Positions 28,652-38,709 of a stretch of 39,700 bases of DNA are shown here, one piece after another. The notes below the pieces were generated by a model. That model searched no databases. It saw nothing but the letters and a program-made list of their open reading frames with translations, and was not told the origin of the DNA. The position numbers and the translations under genes are program-made. The stretch's first letter is position 1. Each line of letters opens with the position of its first letter. The stretch is from Gammaproteobacteria bacterium (lineage in GTDB: Bacteria > Pseudomonadota > Gammaproteobacteria > Pseudomonadales > Pseudohongiellaceae), in the NCBI GenBank assembly GCA_026710425.1, contig JAPORB010000157.1:1-39700 (forward strand). The letters run 5' to 3'.

Positions 28652-30319
28652 ATTGTTTTGCTTTCCTTGGTTGAGGAGAGCAAATCAGGAGGGATTTCGT
28701 GCGACACGCTGGAGTAGCACTGCGGCGGGCATGGCAGATGGCCATGGGTCTGACTGCCGTGGTATTACAAGAGCTTTTCAGACCGCTGGATTCATAATTA
28801 GGGCCTGTATTTCTGTACATTCTCCAATGCACAACCATTAAAATAATAACTACCCACAGAAGCAGGAGGTGGGCACACAGTATTTATTATTACTCGCTTA
28901 TTCCTCATTTGAACCTGCTCGGTTCGGTTTCTGGCAAGAAGTCGAGTCAATAGTCTCCACTGGATGCGTCTTGGGTTGTTATTTTGCTGCTACCTGTAAA
29001 CCTGTTCCAGAGTGTGTCTGATTGCCTGTTTGGAGACCGCAAATGCGGTATCAACTCGAAGGCTCTCGAATAAAATCCTGATTTTCTCTCGTTGCCAGCT
29101 CTCTGAGCATGGCTGTAAATTTCAAATAAATGTCTAAAATAGTATCGGGCAAATACGGGTTATCTCCACGTTGATTCGCCTTGGGAATCTCAGCAGGTTT
29201 GACTTTATTACATAGAATTTGCCAACGGTTTCGATTTCAACTGACCCGTATCGGTCGAATTTGTTGATTCTGTGCAAGACTCAACCCCTGAACCAGATTC
29301 AAAACCTGCGGGTGTTATATTCCTAACCTCTAATCCTGCTCTTACCGATTCTCCTGATTTACGGCATCATGTATGCACTGCTTAATATATAAGTTTGGGC
29401 GGCGATTAAGAGCTACTTGTGAGCCGATACGGGCTGAATTTGCTCACCCTGCCGCATAGTTGCTTGTGAGCCATTCCCTCTTTGTAATACGCCACGCCAG
29501 TGGTTTTAGGTTATTAAGGCTGGGAATGGGCTGTCACAGCTTACTGTTACGGGTACATTCAACGACGCTATAAAATAAGGTAGCAGGTTTGGCGGACCAA
29601 TGCAAGCCCAAAATGCAAATTATTTTGAGTAAAAATTTAGCTAAAACAAAGGTATGCATTGGAATCTGAATGATATTTCCACCTTGGAGGGGTCAGAGGG
29701 CAAAAACTCTAGCGGTGGATTAATTTATTTGTTCAGGATTGAATCAGTGACACTGGGGGGTTTGTGCGAAATTTTTGATAGTGCTACACTAGTACGCATC
29801 ATTGGGGATATAGGCGAGGCACACCTGCCAGAATGTATCAATTTTGGTCAAGAATAGCTTGTGGGTCAATGATGAAGCTCAAAAACCTGTATAACGGAGA
29901 GCTGATGGCCCCATAACCCTATGTGGGTTAGCGCAAAACGTCGAAATGTGGGTGTGAGGGGCAGTGACAGCATTTCAACGCTTAGCCACAACGTAGAATT
30001 TCAAAACAGAGACAGAGGAGCTGAAAGCCACAACAAAGGGTCTGAAACAAAACACAGCTGAAATTAAAACCAATATCAATCAGCTCACCGGATATTAATT
30101 GGATGCTGAATCATTAATCTTGATGAGTAGCCCAGTTAGACTTAACGATTAGGGCTAAACTCTGCCGCAGGATTCCATTCCGAAATCTCGGCCTAATCCA
30201 AAACCTAATCCAACGCAGTGCAGCTGTAAGCCAAAGCCGCCGGGCAACGAGCTTTCAAGTTGTATTAATTCAGCCATGGCTGGGTATGTGGCGAGTTTGT
30301 AAAAAGCAACGCAATGAAT

Positions 30320-30359
30320 GATGAGACTTGACGAATAATCAATGAAATCAAGTCTCATC
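30320..30359. repeat. perfect 12-bp inverted repeat with 16-base loop
   Basis: GATGAGACTTGA (30320-30331) and TCAAGTCTCATC (30348-30359) are exact reverse complements, about 200 bases before the serine recombinase gene. No T tract follows, so a terminator is unlikely. It could be a recombinase binding site or an operator. Confidence 0.6.
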
Positions 30360-30517
30360 CCACATGGGTATATGATGTACTTGCTATTCCTTGGCGAAAA
30401 TAACTGATTACTATGCGGACTCAGTCATCGAAAGCTACCTAACCTCATTCCGAATGAGTGTGGTTAACAAAAACTTAAATTTAGCATGACACCCCCTTAT
30501 CGGGATATAAATTAAAG

Positions 30518-30535
30518 CCAGGTTTTCCAACCTGG
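30518..30535 (+). repeat. 7-bp hairpin in the recombinase leader
   Basis: CCAGGTT, loop TTCC, AACCTGG forms a perfect stem ending just before the GAGAGG ribosome binding site (30541-30546) of the recombinase. It could affect translation or act as operator. Confidence 0.5.
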
Positions 30536-30555
30536 AAGGCGAGAGGACAAAATCA

Positions 30556-31236
30556 ATGACAATATATTCCTACTGCCGGACTTCCGAGATGGAAGCGTCC
30601 ATGGATTTGGAGAAATTGAACAGCATACTTGAGCCAGAACTTCTGGCCGTACAAATCTACTGTCTGCAACAGGACTGGTTCATGACCGAAACAATCAGAG
30701 ATGATAATTGCTGCTGGTCAGTTGAGTTTCTTGATCGGAGCAATGCCAGGTTGTTGTTTGCCCAGCTGGAACCAGGTGATATAGTGCTTTGCAGCAAACT
30801 TGAGCGAATAGCCAGTTCCGGTGCCGAAGCTGCGAACCTGATCAATCAATTCCGTAAACGACAGATCCAGTTGCACATCGTAGAGATGAAGGGAGATATC
30901 ACTGATCCGGAGTTTTCTGTCAATTTTGAAAAAGTAACAAAAATATTTTCCTCTCTGGAGAAGCGTAAATCTGCGGAACGTATCAAGGGAGTCAAACAGC
31001 GACAACGTAAACAGGGGCGTTACCTAGGTGGAAGCCGCCCTTTCGGTTATTCAATTCATGAAAACGGCAACTTGGTTGAGAACCCTTCGGAACAAAGAGT
31101 TTTGCGAAAAATTATGGAACTGAAGCGGCAAGGAAAATCCCTGCGCGCCATCTCCAGTGAAGTTTCCACGCCGGTGAATCCAGTGAGTTTCAAAACAGTT
31201 CAGCGATTACTACAGCGTCATTCCGATCAACTGTAA
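30556..31236 (+). CDS. serine recombinase (resolvase-like)
   Basis: Small serine recombinase of a type with a resolvase catalytic domain and a short C-terminal 'recombinase' region. The catalytic pair is Arg8 and Ser10 (YCRTS). LEPGDIVLCSKLERIASS (71-88) matches the conserved GD...KLDR..S block, with Glu83 replacing the usual Asp. The helix before the C-terminus (ERIKGVKQRQRKQGRYLGG) leads into RPFGYSIHENGNLVENP and an HTH with RQGKSLRAIS. 226 residues is short relative to large serine integrases, and the usual QSL..Q segment after the serine is absent. A good GAGAGG binding site precedes the ATG. Intact and possibly active; target sites unknown. Confidence 0.85.
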   Translation: MTIYSYCRTSEMEASMDLEKLNSILEPELLAVQIYCLQQDWFMTETIRDDNCCWSVEFLDRSNARLLFAQLEPGDIVLCSKLERIASSGAEAANLINQFRKRQIQLHIVEMKGDITDPEFSVNFEKVTKIFSSLEKRKSAERIKGVKQRQRKQGRYLGGSRPFGYSIHENGNLVENPSEQRVLRKIMELKRQGKSLRAISSEVSTPVNPVSFKTVQRLLQRHSDQL

Positions 31237-31436
31237 CAGGTTTTTGATTTTGTGCTAGTCTGTCGCTATGGCACTTCGCCTTAAGACTATGCATTGTCCA
31301 TCACGGTTGCTTGCAGACTGTTATCAGATTAAACAGTCCATCTTGGTGTGACCAAAAGCTTTGGTGGAATTTGACCAAGGCATTCAACCAGTTAACCGCT
31401 AACTGGCAAACAATAAACGCCCATGATTGTGCGCCC

Positions 31437-32681
31437 ATGCTGAACTCATTTCCGGTGTTTGTTGGTCTGCGCTATTCTTTGACCCGCAAAAACAATCTGC
31501 TGCTTTCCTTTGTGTCTCTGATTTCAATGCTGGGAATTAGTTTGGGGGTTCTGATCCTTATCGTGGCACTGTCGGTAATTAATGGCTCGATACTCACGCT
31601 AAGAGGGGAAGCTCTAAAATCCGTGCCACATACTACCCTGACGGGGCCTGCCATAACTAGCGATTGGTTGGCAGTACAACAGCATGTTGAAGCTCACCCC
31701 GAAGTGGTGGCAGTAGCTCCTTATTTAGAAAGTGAGGCCACAATTAGACACCAGGGAAAATTCAGTTTCGTTCGAGTGCGCGGCATCAGCCCGGAACTGG
31801 AAGCCAATGTCAGTAATAACGACAACAGTTATTTTGATGAGCTGCTTACCAAACTGGAGCAAACAGAAAATGGCATTATTCTAGGAACCCGACTAGGGTC
31901 CGAACTGGATATCTATAGCGATAGCGAAGTCACCCTACTTGGGCTTGACAGTCTGCTCCGGCGTCAGGAGTCCAATGCGCTGGGATTTGAAGTCGTGGGG
32001 TTTGCTGACTTCGGACTTTATGGTAACAACAACACAGCTCTGATTAATCTTCCCCAGGCAAAGATTCTTTATGCCAGAGCTCCAGGCACCGAGATTGCAT
32101 TAAGGGTCAAGGTCTCTGATATTGACCGCGCAGGAGAGATTGCAAATTCTGCCCTGTCTGGACTCAACGGTGCGGCTGACCTTGAGGTAGCCCCGTGGTA
32201 TCAGGTTCAGGCAAGCCTGTTCAGTGCCCTCACCATGGAAAAGATGCTGACCTCCTTTATGCTGCTGATGATTGTGGTCATAGGAGCTGTGAATATCATT
32301 TCCACACTAGTGATGGTGGTGTCGGACAAGAGTCCAGATATTGCAATTCTGCGCACCATGGGGGCCAGTCGTCGTACCATCATGGGAATATTTATGGCAC
32401 AGGGGCTGGTGGTAGGCATGCTGGGTATCTTGCTGGGAGGAGCAGGTGGTATTTTGCTTGCTTTCAATATTACCGAGTTGAGTCTGCTGATTGAGAGATT
32501 GCTAAATACTCTGTTTACCGGAGCCAATATCTACCTGCTTTCACATTTGCAGACCAGGATTGAGTTTGTGGAAGTAATGCTGGTGTGCATGGCGGCACTA
32601 TGTATCAGTTTTCTTGCTACCCTGTATCCGGCTTGGCGGGCCAGTCGCATACAGCCGGCAGAAGTGTTGCGCTATGAATGA
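31437..32681 (+). CDS. lolC: lipoprotein-releasing ABC transporter permease LolC
   Basis: Inner-membrane subunit that extracts outer-membrane lipoproteins and passes them to LolA, with LolD and LolE. One N-terminal transmembrane helix (residues about 20-45, [20 protein letters not shown]), a large periplasmic domain, then three helices near the C-terminus. The [13 protein letters not shown] segment and the terminal [17 protein letters not shown] are family signatures. I prefer ATG 31437: a longer frame from 31311 adds 42 hydrophilic residues not found in LolC (about 400-415 residues). No strong ribosome binding site marks either start. LolD begins 8 bases before its stop. Confidence 0.92.
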   Translation: MLNSFPVFVGLRYSLTRKNNLLLSFVSLISMLGISLGVLILIVALSVINGSILTLRGEALKSVPHTTLTGPAITSDWLAVQQHVEAHPEVVAVAPYLESEATIRHQGKFSFVRVRGISPELEANVSNNDNSYFDELLTKLEQTENGIILGTRLGSELDIYSDSEVTLLGLDSLLRRQESNALGFEVVGFADFGLYGNNNTALINLPQAKILYARAPGTEIALRVKVSDIDRAGEIANSALSGLNGAADLEVAPWYQVQASLFSALTMEKMLTSFMLLMIVVIGAVNIISTLVMVVSDKSPDIAILRTMGASRRTIMGIFMAQGLVVGMLGILLGGAGGILLAFNITELSLLIERLLNTLFTGANIYLLSHLQTRIEFVEVMLVCMAALCISFLATLYPAWRASRIQPAEVLRYE

Positions 32682-33384
32682 AGCAGATGGGCCAAAGGAT
32701 GGCGATGCCAAAGCTGAAGTAATCTGCTGCAAGGATCTGGTCAAGATCTACTCAGAAGGCCCGTGCAAAGTGGAAGTGCTGAGAGGGATTAATCTCTCGG
32801 TCACGGCAGGCGAACAAGTGGCCATCGTTGGCAGTTCTGGCTCCGGCAAAACCACATTACTGAACATACTCGGCGGTCTGGATTTACCCACCGCAGGCAG
32901 TGTCCGTGTGGCCGGAAGGGACCTGGCCGCAATCACCGAAAATGAAAGAGGGAAACTGCGCAATCGTTATCTCGGATTTGTGTACCAGTTCCATCATCTG
33001 TTGGGTGAGTTTACCGCCCTCGAAAACGTGGCCATGCCCTTGCTGATTGCCGGGCTGGACAAGGCCAGCAGCCATCAAAGCAGCTATACCATGCTGGAAC
33101 GTGTCGGACTTGCTGGCCGCAGTGCCCACAAGCCCTCCGAACTCTCTGGTGGCGAACGGCAGCGGGTGGCCATTGCCAGGGCATTGGTAACCGAACCTCG
33201 TTGTGTCTTGCTGGACGAGCCCACCGGAAATCTCGATCGGCGTACGGCACAGGCAGTGCAATCCCAAATGAACGAACTGAACAGAAGCCTCGGCATCAGC
33301 TTTATCGTAGTAACTCACGATGAAGCACTGGCGGGTTCGATGATGCGCCAACTCGAGCTCTGTGATGGCCGGTTGCATGGCTGA
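32674..33384 (+). CDS. lolD: lipoprotein-releasing ABC transporter ATPase LolD
   Basis: ATPase powering LolCDE. Walker [10 protein letters not shown], signature [15 protein letters not shown], Walker [13 protein letters not shown] and switch VVTHDE all present. Length 236 with the start at ATG 32674, which overlaps the lolC stop by 8 bases. A longer frame would add residues from lolC sequence and is rejected. The end overlaps lolE by 8 bases likewise, so the three genes are tightly coupled. Confidence 0.95.
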   Translation: MNEADGPKDGDAKAEVICCKDLVKIYSEGPCKVEVLRGINLSVTAGEQVAIVGSSGSGKTTLLNILGGLDLPTAGSVRVAGRDLAAITENERGKLRNRYLGFVYQFHHLLGEFTALENVAMPLLIAGLDKASSHQSSYTMLERVGLAGRSAHKPSELSGGERQRVAIARALVTEPRCVLLDEPTGNLDRRTAQAVQSQMNELNRSLGISFIVVTHDEALAGSMMRQLELCDGRLHG

Positions 33385-34639
33385 ACTGCGCACTGCCTCC
33401 ATCCCGGGATTTATTGCCCTGCGTTATGTGAGTGTGGGCAAGCGCAGCCAGTTGGTTTCCTTCATGTCGGTCATTGCCATTGCCGGTCTGGCACTAGGTG
33501 TTGCAATCCTCATTACTGTGCTTTCAATGATGAATGGTTTCGATCAGGAAATGCGCACCAATATTCTTGGCATCGTGCCGCATGTCACGATTTCCACTGA
33601 AAATAATCTGAGTGAGGAAGACTGGGTAACCGTCAAAGATGTGGTGAATGCCCATCCACTGGTAGTCGCATCAGCTCCGATGATTCAAAGCACCGGGGTA
33701 GTAGTCACCGCCAAGGCAAGTACTGCCGTGCTGGTCACCGGCATTAATGCTAGCGAAGAGGATGAGATTTCCGTTATCGGTCGATTTATGCAACAAGGCA
33801 GCCTGGGGGACTTGTCGCAGACTCGCTGGGGAATGTTACTGGGGGAGGGCCTTGCACAACAACTTGGTGTTGCTATTGGCGATCAGGTTACCTTATATTC
33901 GCCTAATCTTTCGGTTAATCCACTGATAGCACTTGCCACTTCCCGCCGTTTTGAGGTTAGCGGTCTATTCAGGGTCGGTACCCGGCAGTTGGATAATGAA
34001 CTGGTCATGATCAACACTGAAGCCGCCCGGGCACTGTTTCGGCTACGAACACCTTATAATGGTTTGCGAATGAGAGCCACTGACCCTCTTGAAGCTGACT
34101 CTCTGGCTCAGGATTTGGGTAGGGTGTTGCCTGGAAACTTCAGCGTGGTCAGTTGGACTCGGCAACTGGGTGCTATCTATAACAATATCCGCTTTTCCAG
34201 AGGAATCATTAGCTTAATGCTGTGGATGCTGATTGCGGTGGCAGCCTTCAACCTAGTGGTGAGTCTGATTATGATTGTACGCGATAAGCAAGCCGATATC
34301 GCCATCCTGCGAACACTAGGTGCAAGCCCGAAATTCATAAGCCGGATATTCCTTTGGCAGGGCTGCCTGATTGGACTCTTTGGTATTGCCATTGGTGCTG
34401 CACTGGGAATTATTGGGGCTCTGCAGGTAAGCGATCTGGCGGCATGGATTGAAGCACGCTTCGGCATTCAGTTGCTCAATCCTGAGGTATATCCCATTGA
34501 CTTTCTGCCTTCCCGAATTGATGTCGGTGATATTCTTTCGGTAATAATTGGCGTTATGGGACTGTCTGTCATGGCAACATGGTATCCGGCCAAGCGTGCA
34601 GCCTCCATTCAGCCAGCACAGGCCCTACGCTCTGAATAA
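33377..34639 (+). CDS. lolE: lipoprotein-releasing ABC transporter permease LolE
   Basis: Second membrane subunit of LolCDE. N-terminal helix near residues 22-48 ([20 protein letters not shown]) with the MNGFDQEMR motif after it, a periplasmic domain, and three C-terminal helices with [17 protein letters not shown] and a [17 protein letters not shown] end. Length 420 is standard. I chose ATG 33377, which gives an ATGGCTGA overlap with the lolD stop; GTG 33362 and ATG 33365 are alternatives. In several relatives comEC and exbBD separate lolE from msbA; here msbA follows a 359-base spacer. Confidence 0.93.
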   Translation: MAELRTASIPGFIALRYVSVGKRSQLVSFMSVIAIAGLALGVAILITVLSMMNGFDQEMRTNILGIVPHVTISTENNLSEEDWVTVKDVVNAHPLVVASAPMIQSTGVVVTAKASTAVLVTGINASEEDEISVIGRFMQQGSLGDLSQTRWGMLLGEGLAQQLGVAIGDQVTLYSPNLSVNPLIALATSRRFEVSGLFRVGTRQLDNELVMINTEAARALFRLRTPYNGLRMRATDPLEADSLAQDLGRVLPGNFSVVSWTRQLGAIYNNIRFSRGIISLMLWMLIAVAAFNLVVSLIMIVRDKQADIAILRTLGASPKFISRIFLWQGCLIGLFGIAIGAALGIIGALQVSDLAAWIEARFGIQLLNPEVYPIDFLPSRIDVGDILSVIIGVMGLSVMATWYPAKRAASIQPAQALRSE

Positions 34640-34998
34640 CCCACTAAATTCACTTATACTTCTCTGGTGTAATTGTGTCATTCCATTCGCCAAACTGTAG
34701 CCACATTTGAAGTCTAGTGCATTCATCTTCTGCTCCGACATCTTATGTCGGTTAGAATGTTTTGCCGTTCAAGTTCTACACGAAGGTGATGGCCTTTTTT
34801 GATGATGATACCAGCTGGAAAGTTTAAGACTTCGTGAATCACTATGGGCCAATCTCGTCAGTCTCAGGTAATGTGATTGAACATGCAATGCTCAATTTTG
34901 TCCAATTTTCTGCCATTAGTGCAATAGTGCTTTTATAGGTAACGCCCAAGTCATAACATTATGCTATCAGAATACTTCAGTTAGTTGGCCAGTGAGTG
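34640..34998. other. spacer between lolE and msbA with one hairpin
   Basis: No gene. CCGACAT-CTT-ATGTCGG (34735-34751) is a perfect 7-bp hairpin about 100 bases after lolE; the T tract behind it is poor, so termination is doubtful. Confidence 0.5.
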
Positions 34999-36786
34999 AT
35001 GAGCAAATCATCTTCGCCATTGGTTAATGATCAAGGCAACGAGTCCGGCTGGAAACTCTACAAACGATTGCTGGCCTATGTAGTAGACAACAAAGTGATC
35101 CTGGTCATTGGGTTGCTCGGGTTCACCATTTTTGCGGCTTCCGGGCCGGCCGCTACTCAGTGGTTGGGCTGGACCCTTGATTCCATCAATTCAGCAAACT
35201 ATGAGCAAGCCCGTGTTCTCAGCCCTATCCTTTGTATTGTGATTGCCGGCGTTCGTGGAATCGGCTCGTTTATGGGAGGGTATTGCATGGCCAGCCTGGC
35301 ACAGCGAGTTATGCACCGCTTGCGCCATGAATTAAACCGTAAGCTGGTTAATCTCCCGGCTGCTTTCTTTGACCGCCATACCAGCGGCAGACTGGTTTCG
35401 AAGGTCACTTATGATGTGCAACAGATCGCCGGGGCTGCCAGTGAGGCAATCACCGTGGTATTTCGTGAAGGACTGACCGTAGTCTTTTACATGGCCCAAA
35501 TGTTCATAATCGATTGGCAGCTGGCCTTAACCTTTCTTGCAGTTGCGCCAATGGTAGGCTGGATCGTGTCCTTAGCCTCCAGACGATTTCGCCGCTATAG
35601 CACCCAGATGCAGGATTCCATGGGGGAGGTCACACAAATCACCAATGAAACCATCAAGGGACATCGCGTCATTCGTACCTTCAACGCAGCTGATACTGTA
35701 AACGATCGTCTCCACGCCGCTAGTGACCGCAATCGCAAACAGAACATGAAGCTGGAACTGACTCGCAACATTAGTACACCACTGGTGCAATTCATTGTTG
35801 CGATGGCACTTGCTTTGCTGGTCTGGGTTGCCATGTCGCCGGATTTTTTTGCCGGCCGGACACCAGGTCAATTTGTAATTTTCCTCAGTGCAGCCGGATT
35901 GTTGGCAAAGCCCATTCGTCAGCTGACACAGATCAATGCAGTGGTTCAACGCGGTCTGTCCGCCTCGTCAAGCATCTTTTCTCTACTAGACGAAAAGCCG
36001 GAAACCGATACAGGTTCCATCAGCGTCGACACCATAGCAGGCCGCATTGAGTTTAATCAGGTTAGCTTTGCCTATAATGACAAGGTCGCAGCACTTCATA
36101 ACGTAAGTTTTGTTGCCGAACCTGGACAAACCATCGCATTAGTAGGCAAGTCTGGCTCCGGTAAGACATCGCTGGTCAGTCTCATCCCTCGATTTTATTG
36201 TCATACCGGAGGCAGCGTCTTGATTGATGGGGTCCCGGTTGAAGATTATGTTTTGCAAAATCTTCGGCAACATATCTCTATCGTAACTCAGCAGGTGGTG
36301 CTGTTTAATGGTAGCGTCGCAGACAACATTGCTTGTGGTGATTCAGAGGTACCGCATGAACGGATTGCAGCAGCAGCTCGCAGTGCCCATGCCATGGAGT
36401 TTATAGAACAGCTGGAGTTTGGACTGGATACCCCAGTAGGTGATGATGCCAATTTGTTGTCCGGAGGACAGCGCCAGCGTCTTGCCATTGCCAGGGCATT
36501 GCTCAAAGACGCACCCATTCTGATTCTGGATGAAGCGACTTCCGCACTGGATACTGAATCAGAGCAACAGATTCAGGCGGCCCTTGGACAACTTATACAG
36601 GGGCGTACTACATTTATCATCGCACATCGGTTATCCACCGTTGAAAATGCCGACCAGATTCTGGTGTTGGATTCTGGAAGAATTGTTGAAGCGGGTACTC
36701 ATTCACAGCTTATAAACAACGGCAGTCATTACTCCCGGCTACATCAAATGCAATTTTCTGAACATGACGCCATGCCTGCTATTTAG
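34999..36786 (+). CDS. msbA: lipid A flippase MsbA (ABC exporter)
   Basis: Fused ABC exporter that flips the lipid A core across the inner membrane. Six transmembrane helices occupy about residues 25-310, starting VILVIGLLGFTIFAASG. Nucleotide-binding domain: Walker A GKSGSGKTS, signature LSGGQRQRLAIARALL, Walker B ILILDEATSALD, H-loop AHRLST. Length 595 matches MsbA (about 580-600). ATG 34999 is chosen over GTG 34996. lpxK follows after 21 bases, the conserved msbA-lpxK pairing that supports lipid A transport over drug export. Confidence 0.94.
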   Translation: MSKSSSPLVNDQGNESGWKLYKRLLAYVVDNKVILVIGLLGFTIFAASGPAATQWLGWTLDSINSANYEQARVLSPILCIVIAGVRGIGSFMGGYCMASLAQRVMHRLRHELNRKLVNLPAAFFDRHTSGRLVSKVTYDVQQIAGAASEAITVVFREGLTVVFYMAQMFIIDWQLALTFLAVAPMVGWIVSLASRRFRRYSTQMQDSMGEVTQITNETIKGHRVIRTFNAADTVNDRLHAASDRNRKQNMKLELTRNISTPLVQFIVAMALALLVWVAMSPDFFAGRTPGQFVIFLSAAGLLAKPIRQLTQINAVVQRGLSASSSIFSLLDEKPETDTGSISVDTIAGRIEFNQVSFAYNDKVAALHNVSFVAEPGQTIALVGKSGSGKTSLVSLIPRFYCHTGGSVLIDGVPVEDYVLQNLRQHISIVTQQVVLFNGSVADNIACGDSEVPHERIAAAARSAHAMEFIEQLEFGLDTPVGDDANLLSGGQRQRLAIARALLKDAPILILDEATSALDTESEQQIQAALGQLIQGRTTFIIAHRLSTVENADQILVLDSGRIVEAGTHSQLINNGSHYSRLHQMQFSEHDAMPAI

Positions 36787-36807
36787 TCAGTCAAAATTTA
36801 CAGTAAC

Positions 36808-37848
36808 ATGAAATTTTTGGTTCGGGCCTGGTATGACAAAGCTCCCTGGTTGTGGCTGCTTTGGCCATTCAGTCTTTTTTATCGGACAGTTATTTACTGG
36901 CGTAAGCGATTGCATCAGGCCCAAGCCTATCGGGGTGAGGTGCCTCAGGTTCCGATCATTGTGGTGGGAAACATTACACTAGGGGGTACCGGAAAGACTC
37001 CATTGGTTATCGCATTATGTGAACATCTAAAGCGGCAGGGGAGACATCCCGGTATCATCAGTCGCGGCTATGGTGGCAGTTCTAACACTTATCCGTTGGC
37101 GGTAACGAAATCCACGCCTGCTTCAATTGCCGGAGATGAAGCAGTGCTGATCGCTGAAAAAACCTGCTGCCCCGTTGTGATTGATCCGGATCGAAGGCAG
37201 GCATTTGATGCTTTGATGTCCTGGTCAGAGGTGGAAGTAGTGTTAAGTGATGATGGGCTGCAGCACTATCGACTGTCGCGCTATTTGCAAATTATGGTGG
37301 TCGATGGTGAACGATTGTTTGGTAATGAACTTTGTCTTCCCGCTGGTCCATTGAGGGAACCGCTAAGTCGCCTTTTGGATATGGACTATTTGGTTATTAA
37401 CGAAGGTAGACCAATATTGCATCATGCATTGCAAAATGCCTACACAATGAAGATTATGCCGGTGGCCCTGACCAACTTATACACACATCAGAAATGTACA
37501 TTCTCTGAGCCTCCATTTCGTGAGCAGGCAACCATTCAGGCTGTGGCCGCATTGGGAAATCCGCAGCGTTTCTTCGCTACTCTAGAGTCCTTGCCATATC
37601 CTGTGAAAGCATTCCCGTTTCCTGATCATTATAGGTTTCAGGCCAGTGATTTCGGGTCCGATAAATTTGATCCTGACCAGCCTATAGTTATGACAGAAAA
37701 AGACGCTGTGAAGTGTCGAGAGTTTGTGACAACTAATATGTGGAGTGTTGATGTTGAAGTGGACCTCCCGCCGAATTTTCTTGCTTCAATTGATCTAAAG
37801 CTGACTAAATTTGATCCATTGGTAGAAGATTTTAATCGAAATAGATGA
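36808..37848 (+). CDS. lpxK: tetraacyldisaccharide 4'-kinase LpxK
   Basis: Phosphorylates the 4' position of the lipid A disaccharide at the inner face of the inner membrane. N-terminal amphipathic/membrane segment WLWLLWPFSLFYRTVIYW (15-32), then Walker A VGNITLGGTGKTP and the DDGLQHYRL motif (residues near 150), both family-specific. C-terminal ALGNPQRFF and VMTEKDAVKC blocks are typical. Length 346 is normal. Directly follows msbA and is probably co-transcribed. Confidence 0.95.
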   Translation: MKFLVRAWYDKAPWLWLLWPFSLFYRTVIYWRKRLHQAQAYRGEVPQVPIIVVGNITLGGTGKTPLVIALCEHLKRQGRHPGIISRGYGGSSNTYPLAVTKSTPASIAGDEAVLIAEKTCCPVVIDPDRRQAFDALMSWSEVEVVLSDDGLQHYRLSRYLQIMVVDGERLFGNELCLPAGPLREPLSRLLDMDYLVINEGRPILHHALQNAYTMKIMPVALTNLYTHQKCTFSEPPFREQATIQAVAALGNPQRFFATLESLPYPVKAFPFPDHYRFQASDFGSDKFDPDQPIVMTEKDAVKCREFVTTNMWSVDVEVDLPPNFLASIDLKLTKFDPLVEDFNRNR

Positions 37849-38241
37849 ATTATAATCCTCAGCCAATCCAATATGGTAATCAGGACATTCTGCGTCTTTG
37901 TCATACATGACAAGCTTGGAAAGTAATTAAAATGATACTTATTGTGATTGATTAATGCCTTGATGTGAGCAGACTGTGCATTTCCTTTGTTTTCATGATG
38001 CAACGCTTGCTCAAATAGCATGTTATCGGTTGGTAGTGTTTTCAGTTTGACTTTTGATGTGCTGTGGCCCAGTCGATTATTAATGTCTATAATGGCTGAA
38101 TTTTGAGGAGGCTACCATGCCAACCTGGCTATCTTGTTAAGTCTCTTTAGTTGTTTAACGGACATTCCCATTAGGTTTTTCTCCCGAATAAACGGAATGA
38201 TGATGCTAAGGATTTAGCATACAATTCTAAATTCTCGATAC
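37849..38241. other. spacer between lpxK and the right-end cassette
   Basis: No intact gene. It contains an exact inverted repeat TTGTCAT-AC-ATGACAA (37898-37913), an operator-like palindrome, and the plus-oriented copy of the cassette's promoter-start segment (38072-38125). A GCTAA/TTAGC-type hairpin lies near 38205-38220. Confidence 0.5.
38072..38125 (+). repeat. left arm of inverted repeat: promoter-RBS-start copy
   Basis: Reads GTCGATTATTAATGTC then TATAATGG, GAGGAGGCTACC, ATG CCA ACC, and after that diverges into TGG CTA TCT TGT TAA, a 7-codon dead frame. It matches, in opposite orientation, the start region of the small gene at 39519 with only three mismatches and a single 10-base gap. 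A TATAAT -10 element and a GAGGAGG ribosome binding site are both in the copy. Confidence 0.85.
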
Positions 38242-38709
38242 TCATAGCTTTTCTCCTCTGCATTGCCGATGACGGAAATACAGGCGCTCTCTACTTTCCC
38301 CAGCCAATGGTCGCCAGTCCCGCCGGTGCGCCGTGTCAGGCCATGAGCAGCGGTCGCCTGGACTAATGCGGTCAAATGCCAGAGACCATAGGATGTATGA
38401 TCCCCTCGAGAGTAATCCGGGACTAGCCTCGTCTAACGCCCAAACCCAAGATTCCGCAGGGATATCCCCTAAGGCGTGCCGAATTTCCGTTTTTCGACCA
38501 TGGTCCATGACATGCCAGAGGTAGTAGGCCCGATTTCTCAACACCGTCCACGCTGGTCCGTTCCACCACACGCAGTTGGCAATTTTCGCCCGTTGTGGGG
38601 TAAGTTTTAGTGGGCGACACACCGGCGGAATAGGGGTACCCAGCCACAAGTCAAGTTCTGGGCGTGGATCATAGCCTAATTCGCCTTCCTCCTCTGAAAT
38701 GCTCACCAT
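38242..38709 (-). CDS. Trp-rich hypothetical protein, partner of the nucleotidyltransferase
   Basis: 155 residues, soluble, with many Trp, Arg and Pro residues; blocks such as LDLWLGTPIPPVCRPLKLTP, CVWWNGPAWTVLRN and DWRPLAGESRERLY look well conserved but I do not recognise a family. Its ATG overlaps the nucleotidyltransferase stop by 7 bases (ATGGTGA), so translation is coupled and the two products likely act together. Its stop overlaps a further ATG (38245-38243) in an ATGA arrangement preceded by AGGAG, opening a very short frame (MSIENLEL...) that I cannot confirm as a gene. A role as antitoxin or accessory factor is inference from placement only. Confidence 0.7.
   Translation of the reverse strand: MVSISEEEGELGYDPRPELDLWLGTPIPPVCRPLKLTPQRAKIANCVWWNGPAWTVLRNRAYYLWHVMDHGRKTEIRHALGDIPAESWVWALDEASPGLLSRGSYILWSLAFDRISPGDRCSWPDTAHRRDWRPLAGESRERLYFRHRQCRGEKL

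Larger units (their letters stand above)
28652..30555. other. 1.9-kb gene-poor region between rne and the recombinase
   Basis: No intact gene is supportable. It must include the rne promoter and leader near 28652-28900. Minus-strand translation around 29055-29160 gives PYLPDTILDIYLKFTAMLREL and runs on in frame to a stop, and plus-strand translation around 30000-30100 gives NFKTETEELKATTKGLKQN before a stop. Both look like decayed proteins, the second a coiled coil. I do not recognise either. Two 10-base copies of CTTGTGAGCC (29416, 29463) are present. Confidence 0.45.

Noticed and set aside
29416..29472. CTTGTGAGCC direct repeat as a mobile element or CRISPR trace
   Set aside because: Only two 10-base copies with no regular spacing or flanking structure; chance or minor duplication is enough.
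30155..30358. Minus-strand frame of 67 codons before the recombinase
   Set aside because: Low-complexity Gly/Leu sequence, no ribosome binding site, and it begins inside the 12-bp inverted repeat.
34735..34751. Rho-independent terminator for the lol operon
   Set aside because: The 7-bp stem is perfect but no proper T tract follows, so it is reported only as a hairpin.
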